A stretch of DNA of 32,570 nucleotides from Chryseobacterium limigenitum (GCF_900114875.1 NZ_FPKW01000030.1:1-32570); one strand, 5' to 3'; counted from the stretch's first letter, positions 8,332 through 16,343 are shown. Translations and numbers: made by a program. Notes: a model not told the origin generated them from the letters alone.

Positions 8332-9180
8332 CTAAAATAAATTCGTCTTTTCTTCGTCAAACAGTACCCAATTTTCAAATACGCTGTTCTTTAATTCTTC
8401 TCAAACCCCAAATAGGAAATGCTTTTTAGCGTTGATAAAACGCTCATCGGAGCAAATTCTCTGCATCACATTGAGTTTACTGCTTTCGGTTTCAAAAACA
8501 CATAATATTCTGGAACCATGGTTCAGATCAAACATGGTACTGGGTTGTCATTCAGCCAATGTCATTAAGTGTTGGAAAAGGGATTTATGAATACGGTTGG
8601 TATCTTCTTTTCTGTACACTTCTATAGCATAGAGCTCTTTTCTTATGGGAGTCTGGAGCATACACAATGCATCAGCAACCAGATACTGCTGGTTAGACAT
8701 TGGTATTGCCGATGCTGCCCTAAACCCATTTTTCTTCCCTGTTGCCAATTTATCGAAGTAGGTTTTAAAGAAAAGGAGCTCTATGCCCTGTTTTTTGGTT
8801 CGTTCGTATAAAAAAATTTGGAAATCGACAGTAGAAACCCTATGGAAATAATCTTGGTGAAAATCGATAGCATTTCTTTTAGGAAATCTCGCGGGAATTT
8901 CTAATCCAAAATGTTCCTCAATAAGTTCAGCCCCATGTGAGGTAAGATGATGAATGCTTTGAAGTTTTCAGAAGACACTTATTCCAAAGGTAATAGAATG
9001 TACTAAAGGATTTCTTCAAGACCTGAGTTCGGCAATCTGCTTATTAAGATTACTTCTATCGGACATAATACCCAATCTCAGGAGTTGCCCTGTGGTTAAA
9101 AATTTATAACGTCCTAAAGCGAGTAACACATTTTCTTGCGAAGGAGGGATGACTCTGAAAAAAAATTGTTTCTTATTCAT
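8332..9180 (-). CDS. Replication-relaxation-like protein, readable only with UGA = glycine
   Basis: From ATG at 9180 to TAG at 8332 there are 282 codons with four in-frame UGA and no other stop. The N-terminus (about residues 14-75) is a winged helix: VLLALGRYKFLTTGQLLRLG, then HHLTSHGAELIEEHFG. A PD-(D/E)XK-like core follows (about 95-210), with VADALCMLQTP and ELYAIEVYRKEDT. This order matches the Replic_Relax family (PF13814), found on plasmids and conjugative elements next to relaxases. UGA gives Gly after LRS, VF, LAE and FGV; GGN codes the other 11 glycines. The standard code would end it after 54 residues. Family assignment is from motif memory. Confidence 0.75.
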
Positions 9181-9304
9181 GAAAATCCTATAAGAAAATA
9201 AAAGTGAGTAAAATCAACTTGGATTTGTATAGGCGGGTTAATGAAGTAAAACGAAGCGGATACATATCTTTATTCTCTCCGAATGCAAGTCCTTCTGCCG
9301 GAAA

Positions 9305-9499
9305 GTGTCTACAATCTTCAATAAAGTCAACAATTCCTTTTTAATTATCTCTTTGATTATATTTTTAACCGCCTTTTTAAGTGCAACTGAAGAACATTCG
9401 ATAATGCCCAACCCACCAAAGGAAACTCGATGGTTCTTGATGCAACTATATCATCATTTTTTCCTTTTTTTATTCTTATTTCTACTCACTACGGAATAA
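9305..9499 (+). CDS. Doubtful small membrane protein
   Basis: A 64-codon frame with GTG start encodes two hydrophobic stretches (about residues 10-26 and 48-61) around a polar loop (EEHSIMPNPPKETRW). Against it, there is no ATG, and the opposite strand is also open if UGA is glycine, so the F/L-rich segment may be the shadow of a lysine-rich frame. No family recognised. Confidence 0.25.
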   Translation: MSTIFNKVNNSFLIISLIIFLTAFLSATEEHSIMPNPPKETRWFLMQLYHHFFLFLFLFLLTTE

Positions 9500-10495
9500 A
9501 TGAATATAAAATAAGATTTTCTTGTTACTGAGAGAAAAAGTCCATACAATATCTACCATCAGCAAAGCCTACTAAAACATTAAAAATAGAATCTAAGCAA
9601 TAACAAAGAAGACAAACATTGACAAATACTCACCACCGTCCATCTGCTGTGTACTCTTTTAAAAATAAAGAACCAATGGTTCTTTCAAGATTTACTAATG
9701 GTTTATTATAGACGAGCCCTTATGAAGGTTGGAAACTGTTTGACGGGGAGAAAGCGGAGCCGTTTTAGACCGAAGTTAATATTTTATTCACATTGTATTA
9801 AAATAAAATTAATATTGCGAAAATAAATAGATAGAAAAAAGTTTGTAGATTGCCAATTCATAAACACAAATATCTTCTTGCTTATGAAAAAAAATTACAA
9901 TCTCTGACGTTTTCAACGTACCATATAATATTGCTGTTGGTTGCTTCTACAAAACACCAATAACTCTAAAAAATTCTCAACCTTTTTCTAAACTACATTA
10001 CATTGACAGCAATACATGTGTTTAGTCGTGAATGAGATTATTATGTCGAATTTAAACCTTAACAATATGAAACTATAATATTACAAGTCTATGAATTTCA
10101 ATGTGAATAATAGTAGCATGAAACTGCGATACAGGGAGTTAGCAGGATAGAAACAACACTCCCAGTCAAATTACAGGACTGCCAAATCTGTAATTATTAA
10201 TAAAAAATAGAAATCATGTAAGTAAATAATCAAGCGTGTTTTACGCAATTCGATCAAATTACACTTCTAAATTTTCAGATTTCAATTTTGAAAACGAAGT
10301 TAAAATTTACAATCAGTAGTACGTTTCATGTTTCGAATATGTACTATAAAAAATGAGATAAATAATTCTCTTAAAAAGTTTTTCAAAAAAAATACTTGAA
10401 AAACAATGTATAACAAACAAATAATAAAATTATGTCAATCAGAATAAAAAAAGTGTTGAACGCAACACATAGAATACGAGCAGAAAGTTTAACCA
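9500..10495. other. Long non-coding stretch right of the recoded operon
   Basis: Apart from the dyad at 9667-9685 and a GC-richer patch at 9712-9770, I find no persuasive gene on either strand with UGA as stop or as glycine. A short frame from 10432 runs out of phase with the more likely gene at 10496. The right boundary of the recoded segment and any origin or att site should lie here. Confidence 0.5.
9667..9685. repeat. Perfect 8-bp inverted repeat AAAGAACC-AAT-GGTTCTTT
   Basis: A 19-bp dyad lies ~490 bases upstream of the minus-strand operon in non-coding DNA. It may be a protein-binding or recombination site. Confidence 0.4.
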
Positions 10496-10705
10496 ATGGG
10501 TTCCAAAAAAAGGAAAAAGAAAAAAGCCCTCCGAAAACGGAAGACTTTTGTAACTACAGTCGGAATAATATGTATGTCTGTAGTTATGGTGTGTCTCACA
10601 TGGGTAGTCCATGTCGAAGCACCCGAGAGTAGAGCGTTACTGTTAGCAGCAATTTTGTCTGTGATGTCAGGTTTGTCAGCCTGGTTTCTTGCTGTAACAA
10701 AATAA
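10496..10705 (+). CDS. Small two-helix membrane protein
   Basis: The protein has 69 residues. A very basic start (KKRKKKKALRKRK) is followed by a hydrophobic helix (about 18-38), a short loop VEAPESR and a second helix (about 46-66). ATG 10496 comes directly after an in-frame stop. A good terminator follows the TAA. No family recognised. Confidence 0.5.
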   Translation: MGSKKRKKKKALRKRKTFVTTVGIICMSVVMVCLTWVVHVEAPESRALLLAAILSVMSGLSAWFLAVTK

Positions 10706-10727
10706 GTCTTGCAACTTATTGACAATC

Positions 10728-10761
10728 GCCTGCGAGATCTAACCATCTCGTGGGCTTTTTT
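10728..10761 (+). terminator. Terminator after the small membrane protein
   Basis: An 11-bp stem including two G-U pairs (10728-10738 with 10745-10755) is followed by six T. Confidence 0.75.
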
Positions 10762-11068
10762 ATAGTAAGATTCCCAATATTTTTTGCAAGGGAATAATTG
10801 ATATCTATTTTAAGGCTTTTTTGCATTGAACAACAATTTTATAGGAATTATATTGTGTAAAAGAGTGATAAGAACCCATCTTACCACACAATACAAGTAC
10901 CGCTGATGCGATACATAAAAGAAATATTGTAATTTTTCATAGTCTTATAGAATTGAAGTAAAAATCATTTTTACAAATTCACAACCCGAAGCTAAATAAG
11001 TTTTTTGATTTAACCAAATATTTTAGTCTATAATATGTGGAGAGTATAATGATTTAATATTATCTTAA
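10762..11068. other. Intergenic, no gene seen
   Basis: AT-rich spacer between two convergent terminators. I see no open frame or clear repeat. Confidence 0.6.
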
Positions 11069-11094
11069 CAAAAAAGAGAGCCATTAAAGCTCTC
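11069..11094 (-). terminator. Terminator overlapping the stop of the XRE gene
   Basis: On the minus strand GAGAGC / GCTCTC (11089-11094 with 11076-11081) is followed by seven T. The gene's TAA (11084-11086) lies inside the loop. Confidence 0.75.
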
Positions 11095-11500
11095 CGTATT
11101 TTGATTCAAATTTTTGTATTATTTTTTCCAATCTTTGAACATCTATTTCAGATTTTGAAAGTAATTTTTCCAACAAAGTAATTTTGTCCTCATAGAGCTT
11201 CTTGATAAGTTCCGTCTCTTCAGTTGTCATTCCTATAACAATACTTTCATTATAGCTGTTACTGTTATCTCCCTCCACATTACCGACATTATTAAAATAT
11301 TTCTGACTGTCAAATGCCATAATATCTTCAGGTTTGACTTCCAAAGCCTCAGCAATCTGCTGTAATTTCTCATCAGAGATGTTAGATTCTTTCTCCAGTT
11401 TGCTGTAAGCAGACTGTGAGATTTGCAAGCGATCAGCAATGTGATCTTGAGTTAGATTTTTAAGTTCTCTTATACTTCGAATCTTGTGACCTGTAATCAT
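11084..11500 (-). CDS. XRE-family transcriptional regulator
   Basis: The protein has 138 residues. Residues 5-60 form a helix-turn-helix of the Cro/C1 type (LTQDHIADRLQISQSAYSKLEKESN with EALEVKPEDIM following). A linker rich in Asn and Ser follows, then a leucine-rich coiled coil (about 95-135), probably for oligomerisation. The gene diverges from the exported-protein cluster starting at 11639. Two direct repeats right before its ATG (11504 and 11525) and a dyad at 11582 are likely operators, pointing to autoregulation and control of the divergent genes. Confidence 0.85.
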   Translation of the reverse strand: MITGHKIRSIRELKNLTQDHIADRLQISQSAYSKLEKESNISDEKLQQIAEALEVKPEDIMAFDSQKYFNNVGNVEGDNSNSYNESIVIGMTTEETELIKKLYEDKITLLEKLLSKSEIDVQRLEKIIQKFESKYGEL

Positions 11501-11503
11501 ATC

Positions 11504-11536
11504 TGGAATAAATTATTACTGATTTGGAATAAATTA
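11504..11536. promoter_or_regulatory. Direct repeats GGAATAAATTAT, candidate operator
   Basis: Two identical 12-mers (11504-11515 and 11525-11536) are spaced 21 bp apart, two helical turns, starting 3 bases upstream of the XRE start codon. Binding there would block its transcription or translation. Confidence 0.5.
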
Positions 11537-11581
11537 TCTCACAAAGATATTAAAAAATTGACACGATGTCGGCATTTTTGT

Positions 11582-11598
11582 CTGTAAATAATTTACAG
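11582..11598. promoter_or_regulatory. 17-bp palindrome CTGTAAA-TAA-TTTACAG, candidate operator
   Basis: A perfect 7-bp dyad with a 3-base centre lies 40 bases upstream of the ATG at 11639, in the divergent control region. This is a typical dimeric XRE site. Confidence 0.55.
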
Positions 11599-11638
11599 TG
11601 GTTTCTATCATTTTACTAAAAACACAAAAATAAAAAAT

Positions 11639-12133
11639 ATGAAATTCAGACAAAGATTGGCATCGTCATTACTATTGTTACTTATATCCGTCATAGCCTA
11701 CGGACAGTATACTTATGATGAAGCGTGCGATATCTTGCGTAAAAACGGTTATACAGTTTCAGATGGAAAGTATAATCGTCTACAGCAAGGATATAGTTTT
11801 GATTACGCAAGAAAATTTCAAGCGGGCAACCACTATGCTGTTATTGCTTACACAGGATCGGAATATGTTAAGGATATTGGATTACTGTTGTGGTTGGATG
11901 ATGGGGAATTATTATTTCAACAGCCTTACTTAGCTTCAAATTTTGAATCTGCAAATTTTGCTGTTAAATGGGATAGAGAAGTCAAAATTGAAATTAGAAA
12001 CGAGTCGGCAATGTATCCAGATTACAAATTCTATTGCGGATTTGTGATAGGATACAAGAATATGGATGATTCTTCACGCTCCGGCGGAGACGGAAGTCGT
12101 TCTATTGAAATAAGAAACACGAGAAAAAATTAA
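11639..12133 (+). CDS. Exported hypothetical protein 1
   Basis: The protein has 164 residues with a signal peptide (basic RQR, hydrophobic SSLLLLLISVIAYG, cleavage near residue 22 before QYTYDEA). The mature part is rich in Tyr and Asp (SFDYARKFQAGNHYAVIAYTGS). No family recognised. It is first of three consecutive exported genes (gaps of 10 and 23 bases), probably one transcript controlled by the adjacent XRE protein. Confidence 0.75.
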   Translation: MKFRQRLASSLLLLLISVIAYGQYTYDEACDILRKNGYTVSDGKYNRLQQGYSFDYARKFQAGNHYAVIAYTGSEYVKDIGLLLWLDDGELLFQQPYLASNFESANFAVKWDREVKIEIRNESAMYPDYKFYCGFVIGYKNMDDSSRSGGDGSRSIEIRNTRKN

Positions 12134-12143
12134 TCTATACATC

Positions 12144-12638
12144 ATGAAAAAAACACTTTTAGCTTTTCTATTTTTGGGAGCATTCACATTTGCTAATGCT
12201 CAGACAGAATTAAATTATTTTAGTCGTGAAGGGTTTTCATACTTTTCTCCATGTATTAAAAATGATTTTGAGGATTGGGGTTATAATAATGACTTAGGAA
12301 TATTCTCAGCAAATCTTCAAGGAAATAGTGACGACTCTGATAACGATATGCGTGATATAGAAGTTTGGGTATGTTCTTCAAAAAATAAACAGTCTCAATA
12401 TATTGTCAAACAAAAATTTCAAATCCATAAAAATAATTATTATGGTACTGAGATCAGTTATTATGATCATAAAAACGGTTTTAGAGTTTTATATGATAAA
12501 GATAAATATGATGATCGCTCTTATAATTTTGTTATTTATAAAGAGGGATCGGAACATACCCATCTCGTTTTTGGGAGTATTAAAGCTCAATCCTTTAATA
12601 ATTTTATCAAAATCCTTAGCCAATTTGAATTTTTGTAA
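12144..12638 (+). CDS. Exported hypothetical protein 2
   Basis: The protein has 164 residues with a clear signal peptide (KKTLLAFLFLGAFTFANA, cleavage before QTELNYF). The mature part is acidic and aromatic-rich (SDDSDNDMRDIEVWVC, KNNYYGTEISYYDHKNG) and looks beta-rich. It follows the first exported gene by 10 bases. No homologous family recognised; a role in the envelope or outside the cell is all that can be said. Confidence 0.75.
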   Translation: MKKTLLAFLFLGAFTFANAQTELNYFSREGFSYFSPCIKNDFEDWGYNNDLGIFSANLQGNSDDSDNDMRDIEVWVCSSKNKQSQYIVKQKFQIHKNNYYGTEISYYDHKNGFRVLYDKDKYDDRSYNFVIYKEGSEHTHLVFGSIKAQSFNNFIKILSQFEFL

Positions 12639-12661
12639 ATAGATATTTCCAAAATAATTCT

Positions 12662-13477
12662 ATGAAATCATTTTTCACCGTCATTTCCCTAATATTCTTT
12701 GCATTTTCTAACGCCCAACTTAATCAACCTCAAATTTGGAAACACTTTGTTTTGCAGGGAAAAGTGAAATTCGTTGAGGAAAACTATGTTGCCAAAAAGA
12801 AAAAAGATAAAGAAACCTACACCTTGGAATTCAGTCCGGAAGGAAAAATTTTAAAGAAAGAAGAAATTAGTACAGACAGAAAAACAAGCACTATTCTTTC
12901 GTATGATTCACAGAACAGACAGGAAAAAGCTTGGTTTCGGAATTTTGACAATAATAAACTCGTTCTCGAAAGTATCATGACATTCAGATACAGAAATGAT
13001 TCCGTTTTTGTAAATACGGACATTACCGACAATGGCAAGAAATCCAACAAATCTTTTACAGCAATTTTAAAGGATGGACTTCTCGTAAAATATTTTGGAG
13101 AAAAGAAAGGGGAAAGCAGGGTAACCGAGTTTGTGTATGATGATCATAACAATGTGCTTTCGCAGACCAATTATAAAAACGGAGAAAAAAGCAGTATTTA
13201 TGAATTTACATATAATTACGATGAAAACGGAAGTGTACTTACACAAACAGATGTTAACGAAAACTCCATCACCGAATTTTTTCCGAATGGACTCATAAAA
13301 TCACAGAATGAATTTACGTACGAATATACTTATGATTCATTCGGTAATTGGATACGGAAAATTGTATTTAAAAACGGGAAAAAATATTCGGAAAGTATAA
13401 GGAGAATTACTTATTTTGATGAAATTAAACCCAATGTTTCAAACTTTTCAGCCTTCCATAATGGGAAATTACAATAA
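12662..13477 (+). CDS. Exported protein with YD/Rhs-like repeat pattern
   Basis: The protein has 271 residues and a signal peptide ending SNA before QLNQPQ. The mature chain has spaced motifs such as FSPEGKILKKEE, YDSQNRQEKAW, YDDHNNVLSQTNYKNG, YDENGSVLTQTD and YDSFGNWIRKIV. These resemble isolated YD repeats as in Rhs proteins and the many small Bacteroidota YD-type secreted proteins. It likely forms a beta-rich surface or periplasmic protein. It is last of the three exported genes. Confidence 0.75.
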   Translation: MKSFFTVISLIFFAFSNAQLNQPQIWKHFVLQGKVKFVEENYVAKKKKDKETYTLEFSPEGKILKKEEISTDRKTSTILSYDSQNRQEKAWFRNFDNNKLVLESIMTFRYRNDSVFVNTDITDNGKKSNKSFTAILKDGLLVKYFGEKKGESRVTEFVYDDHNNVLSQTNYKNGEKSSIYEFTYNYDENGSVLTQTDVNENSITEFFPNGLIKSQNEFTYEYTYDSFGNWIRKIVFKNGKKYSESIRRITYFDEIKPNVSNFSAFHNGKLQ

Positions 13478-13550
13478 GTTTCGTTGACGAAAATTCACTT
13501 TGAGAACTCAAAATTGTGTTGCAATTAATACCAGAATTCACATTATCTTT

Positions 13551-13558
13551 TATATTTG
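13551..13558 (+). promoter_or_regulatory. -7 promoter element TATATTTG
   Basis: Matches TAnnTTTG, 33 bases before the ATG at 13592, with a TTG about 20 bases further upstream. Confidence 0.55.
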
Positions 13559-13591
13559 CAATTCAATTTTAACTTATTATTCAATAACACA

Positions 13592-13768
13592 ATGAAAGAA
13601 CTTATCGAAAAGATCAATGCAGAATTTGAAGCTTTCTCTAATGAAGCTCAGCTACAATCAGAAAAAGGGAACAAAGCAGCCGGAACAAGAGCAAGAAAAT
13701 CTGCTTTGGAACTTAGCAAGCTATTCAAAGAATTCAGAAAAGTTTCCATTGAGGAAAGTAAAAAATAA
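13592..13768 (+). CDS. Histone H1-like small protein
   Basis: The 58-residue protein (MKELIEKINAEFEAF, GNKAAGTRARKSALELSKLFKEFRK) matches the short Hc1-like histone H1 proteins common in Bacteroidota (PF07432), whose length is about 58-60. They are thought to bind DNA nonspecifically. I chose ATG 13592 because it gives the family N-terminus and follows the promoter at 13551; the frame also extends upstream without an ATG-led signal. A terminator follows. Confidence 0.85.
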   Translation: MKELIEKINAEFEAFSNEAQLQSEKGNKAAGTRARKSALELSKLFKEFRKVSIEESKK

Positions 13769-13798
13769 AAATGTAACTCATTTTTTTCTCATGATCTA

Positions 13799-13830
13799 AA
13801 TCCTTGTTATTAATAGCAGGGATTTTTTTT
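13799..13830 (+). terminator. Terminator after the H1-like gene
   Basis: A 9-bp stem with two G-U pairs (ATCCTTGTT with AGCAGGGAT) is followed by eight T. Confidence 0.65.
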
Positions 13831-14305
13831 GATTTGATACATCAAGAAAGCTTTCAAACATCTTTCAAATGGGCAATATCTTTATTAAAAACAGATTAAT
13901 AGGCGGTGTGTAGAATCAATTATTGGCTTATATGAATTCATCTTCTGCTTACCCATAAAAATCGTATGAAAAAATGTGGTTTTCCCACATTGATAAAATT
14001 TAAGTAATACCTAATATTGAATATTTCAAATAGAAAAATCAATATTATTATGGTTTCCAACTTTTTTCTCTTTCATTCCCACATTATTAGGAGTTTTCAT
14101 TCCATAATGGGTTGCCTTTCACTTGGCTTTCAGTATAAAGTCTCGTGTCAAAACAATCTCTTTTATTATATAACCAAATAATGTATTCTCAATTTTGAAA
14201 GAAAAAACAAATGATCAGCAAGTGCTATTAAATAGTACAAGCAATGGGAACGTCCTCCCAGATCGCACGAATAACGGACAATTTATTAACCAAAAAACAA
14301 AATTT
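13831..14305. other. Intergenic, upstream of the glutaminase-like gene
   Basis: AT-rich. The only structure I see is a small hairpin (ATGTGG-TTTT-CCACAT, near 13975). An in-frame extension of the next gene begins at 14195 but lacks a signal-peptide context, so I treat it as leader. Confidence 0.5.
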
Positions 14306-15316
14306 ATGAAAAAAACAACTTTTCTCACTTTATTAGTGATTATGACCTTTGGATTCTTATTGACAGGATGTCAACAGCACGATGATACGGTATCTAAAAA
14401 TGATGAACCTACCTATGAACAAATTCTTAAATTAGGTGTGGAAAAACATCTTGTTGATAATATAGGTGTACCATATTTGATTCGTGATCAAATAAAAAAG
14501 GGAGATCAACTACCAATTACTATTGGATCCTCTCCTGTTACATATTATCTACCAAAAGACCACCCTGAATATGATAGATTATATGATTTATTTATGTCTG
14601 AAGATATAGTCTTTTATGACATAACTTATCTTGATAAATCTATAGCTGATTTAGGATATCCTATTCTTGATGTGAAAATTATAGATGATAGTTTACAAAA
14701 ACAGCTCAAGGACAGGTTCTTAGAGTCGACAAAATCTTTAGATGAAATTAAGTCAGAAACTCAACAAGCAAAAGCAGCACCAACCATTATATCTCTGTCA
14801 CAAGCAACATCTTTCTTTAATGCTATGAAAAACAGAAGTTGTGGTTTAGCTCCTAATTCTCCATCGGATTGTATCCCGTTTCAATATGCTAAGGATGGAT
14901 GTTATGTCAGAGCTCATTATATGAGATTAAAGTTTCAACAAATGTTTGGCGGTGACTGTGAAAAAATATTTGCAGTTCAGTCAACATCTGCTTGGCTTAA
15001 AGCAACTACCACAATACCATGTTGTCAAAATTGGTCTTGGCATATGGCACCTCTGGTTAAAGTAACTACCAGTAGTGGGTTGAAAAATTATGTTATAGAT
15101 CCTGGATTATTTAATGCACCTGTGACTGAAGCCACTTGGATAGCTAAATTGAGAGGATGTACATCATCAACTATACCAATGCCATTATCACAGATCAAAC
15201 CAGGTAATACATATAAGTATAATCCAAGTACAAATTTTTTTGAGACAAGCACAGCTGGATATTCTACTGATCGTTTATGGTTAGCAAATCAACCAGCAGG
15301 GTGTATTGCTAATTGA
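14306..15316 (+). CDS. Protein-glutaminase-like lipoprotein
   Basis: The protein has 336 residues. ATG 14306 gives a lipoprotein signal (KKTTFLTLLVIMTFGFLLTGC, lipid-bearing Cys 22). A ~150-residue pro-like region follows. The catalytic domain has CYVRAHYM (Cys 199), WSWHMAPLV (His 246) and YVIDPGLF (Asp 265), the Cys-His-Asp order and spacing of Chryseobacterium protein-glutaminase, which deamidates protein glutamines to glutamate. The chain is anchored rather than freely secreted, which differs from the classical enzyme. Extra cysteines (SCG, DC, CC, GC) suggest disulfides. An effector role is possible. The stop is UGA; reading it as glycine would add only three more residues before TAA. 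Confidence 0.8.
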   Translation: MKKTTFLTLLVIMTFGFLLTGCQQHDDTVSKNDEPTYEQILKLGVEKHLVDNIGVPYLIRDQIKKGDQLPITIGSSPVTYYLPKDHPEYDRLYDLFMSEDIVFYDITYLDKSIADLGYPILDVKIIDDSLQKQLKDRFLESTKSLDEIKSETQQAKAAPTIISLSQATSFFNAMKNRSCGLAPNSPSDCIPFQYAKDGCYVRAHYMRLKFQQMFGGDCEKIFAVQSTSAWLKATTTIPCCQNWSWHMAPLVKVTTSSGLKNYVIDPGLFNAPVTEATWIAKLRGCTSSTIPMPLSQIKPGNTYKYNPSTNFFETSTAGYSTDRLWLANQPAGCIAN

Positions 15317-15358
15317 TCCTTAGCATAATTTAAAATAAAAGAGAATAATTGACACACA

Positions 15359-15390
15359 GAGATAATCGTTATGCGGTTATCTCTTTTTTT
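15359..15390 (+). terminator. Terminator after the glutaminase-like gene
   Basis: A 10-bp stem (15359-15368 with 15374-15383, one G-U pair) with loop TTATG is followed by seven T. Confidence 0.8.
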
Positions 15391-15403
15391 ATAAGAATAT
15401 TCT

Positions 15404-15435
15404 AAAAAAGCAGATTATGCTTTCACATAATCTGC
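15404..15435 (-). terminator. Terminator overlapping the extended end of the minus-strand gene
   Basis: On the minus strand GCAGATTATG / CATAATCTGC is a perfect 10-bp stem with a 6-base loop, followed by six T. It contains the TAA at 15415, not the upstream UGA at 15526, showing where the gene originally ended. Confidence 0.75.
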
Positions 15436-15822
15436 AAGGCTGTTTAAAATATCTCCAGCCAATCTTGAATAATACAGATATTGACCCATTTGAAATAAAC
15501 CTGTCATTCCTCTTGATTCATCGAATCAAAAATCATTAATGGCATCTTCAATCCACCATTGAAACTTTGGTGCTTTTTCCCATAAATCAGAATTATAAAT
15601 ATCTACTTGTGAGTCAGCCCATTCACTTGCAAGGTCGCAATAATAATGTTCATTTTTTTGGTCGTTTCGGTAATCACAACCATCCACGATAGTGATGTCA
15701 TAGGACTGAAGTAAATCTTTGGCATATTCCAACAATTGGGACTCTGAATATACATCATAAAAGTCGCTGTCAAACGCTAACTGTTTGAGGAAGTTTCCAA
15801 TTGATTTTTCGTAGTAAGTCAT
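15415..15822 (-). CDS. Hypothetical protein with one in-frame UGA (recoded or nonsense-mutated)
   Basis: From ATG 15822 the frame runs 98 codons to a UGA (15526-15528), then 36 further sense codons (FDESRGMTGLFQMGQYLYYS and onward) to TAA 15415, which sits inside a terminator stem. The chain is acidic and aromatic (DFYDVYSES, CDYRNDQKNEHYYCD, FQWWIEDAIND-UGA-FDESRG). Six glycines are GGN and one would be UGA. Reading UGA as glycine gives INDFGFDE, plausible in the element-borne family it vaguely resembles. A single GGA-to-TGA mutation in a standard-code gene would look the same. No function assigned. Confidence 0.55.
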
Positions 15823-16343
15823 GTGTATTACAAGTAAGAGATAAAAATAATACACGGTTAAAAGATGAATGGCAAATAAGTGGAAAATCAATACAAAATT
15901 CTTTTTCCCTGCCTGTTTGTATTGAATTTATACGAGCCATTCATAGACAAAGTGTACAATTATTTGGTTTCTTACAACACACCCTGACTTATAAAATCCT
16001 GAAAATTTCCGTTAGTGCTTCAGCGACCTGCGATGTTATTTCACAATTAGGAATGCTGAAAATCAGTCCGTGATAAAAAATGGTTGTGACGAAAAACCAA
16101 AAAAGCGGATAAACCTGCAAGTGTAGGCTGACTTGGGATATTTATCTGATTTGGGGAAAATTAAAATTGGAAGATGCCGAGAATGATGTGTTTGGAATAT
16201 AGATTCGGGGACGAGATCAGTATTATTCAGGGCTTGATTTATTTTAGTTTATGTGAAAAATGTGATGGTTTAAAAAAATAATGCGATTTTTTTTGTATAA
16301 AAAATTGACATAGAATTCCATGCCAATTTAGTTTTAGTTGTTT
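15823..16343. other. Intergenic, possibly decayed coding fragments
   Basis: A plus-strand frame ends at 16073 (TLTYKILKISVSASATCD) and short protein-like pieces occur at 16110-16250, but stops interrupt all of them. I do not call a gene. It includes the promoter region of the minus-strand gene starting at 15822. Confidence 0.4.

Larger units (their letters stand above)
6056..9180 (-). mobile_element. UGA-glycine (code 25) segment carrying a serine recombinase
   Basis: Three co-oriented minus-strand genes end in a shared terminator. Two of them contain in-frame UGA codons at glycine positions (14 and 4), about a third of all their glycines, and use only TAA or TAG as stop. The genes on both sides use UGA as stop (960, 3532) or have long frames free of UGA. 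Recombinase plus replication-relaxation-like protein is typical of a small integrative or plasmid-like element. The outer ends are not defined: the left lies in 5.5-6.1 kb and the right in 9.2-10.4 kb. Confidence 0.75.

Noticed and set aside
8569..8811. Plus-strand open frame of 80 codons
   Set aside because: It is the antisense shadow of the replication-relaxation-like gene.
6210..9180. UGA read as tryptophan (code 4) or as selenocysteine
   Set aside because: UGA falls at motif glycines such as EEGVSGK and SLGVK. UGG is already used as Trp, and 18 scattered UGA codons without SECIS-like structures do not fit selenocysteine.
6210..9180. Ordinary pseudogenes decayed by random mutation
   Set aside because: There is no TAA, TAG or frameshift over 872 codons; only TGA occurs, at glycine sites and in a similar share of glycines in both genes. 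Random decay would give all three stops and indels.
9239..9487. Minus-strand frame open with UGA as glycine (two adjacent UGA codons, GTG start)
   Set aside because: There is no ATG, no motif, and it overlaps an equally weak plus-strand frame. AT-rich DNA with one stop removed often gives such frames.
10432..10632. Plus-strand frame starting ATGTCAATC
   Set aside because: It overlaps the more protein-like frame at 10496 (two membrane helices, terminator) and has no recognisable content.
15801..16073. Plus-strand frame of 90 codons
   Set aside because: It begins antisense to the start of the 15.8-kb gene, lacks a family match and is followed by interrupted fragments.
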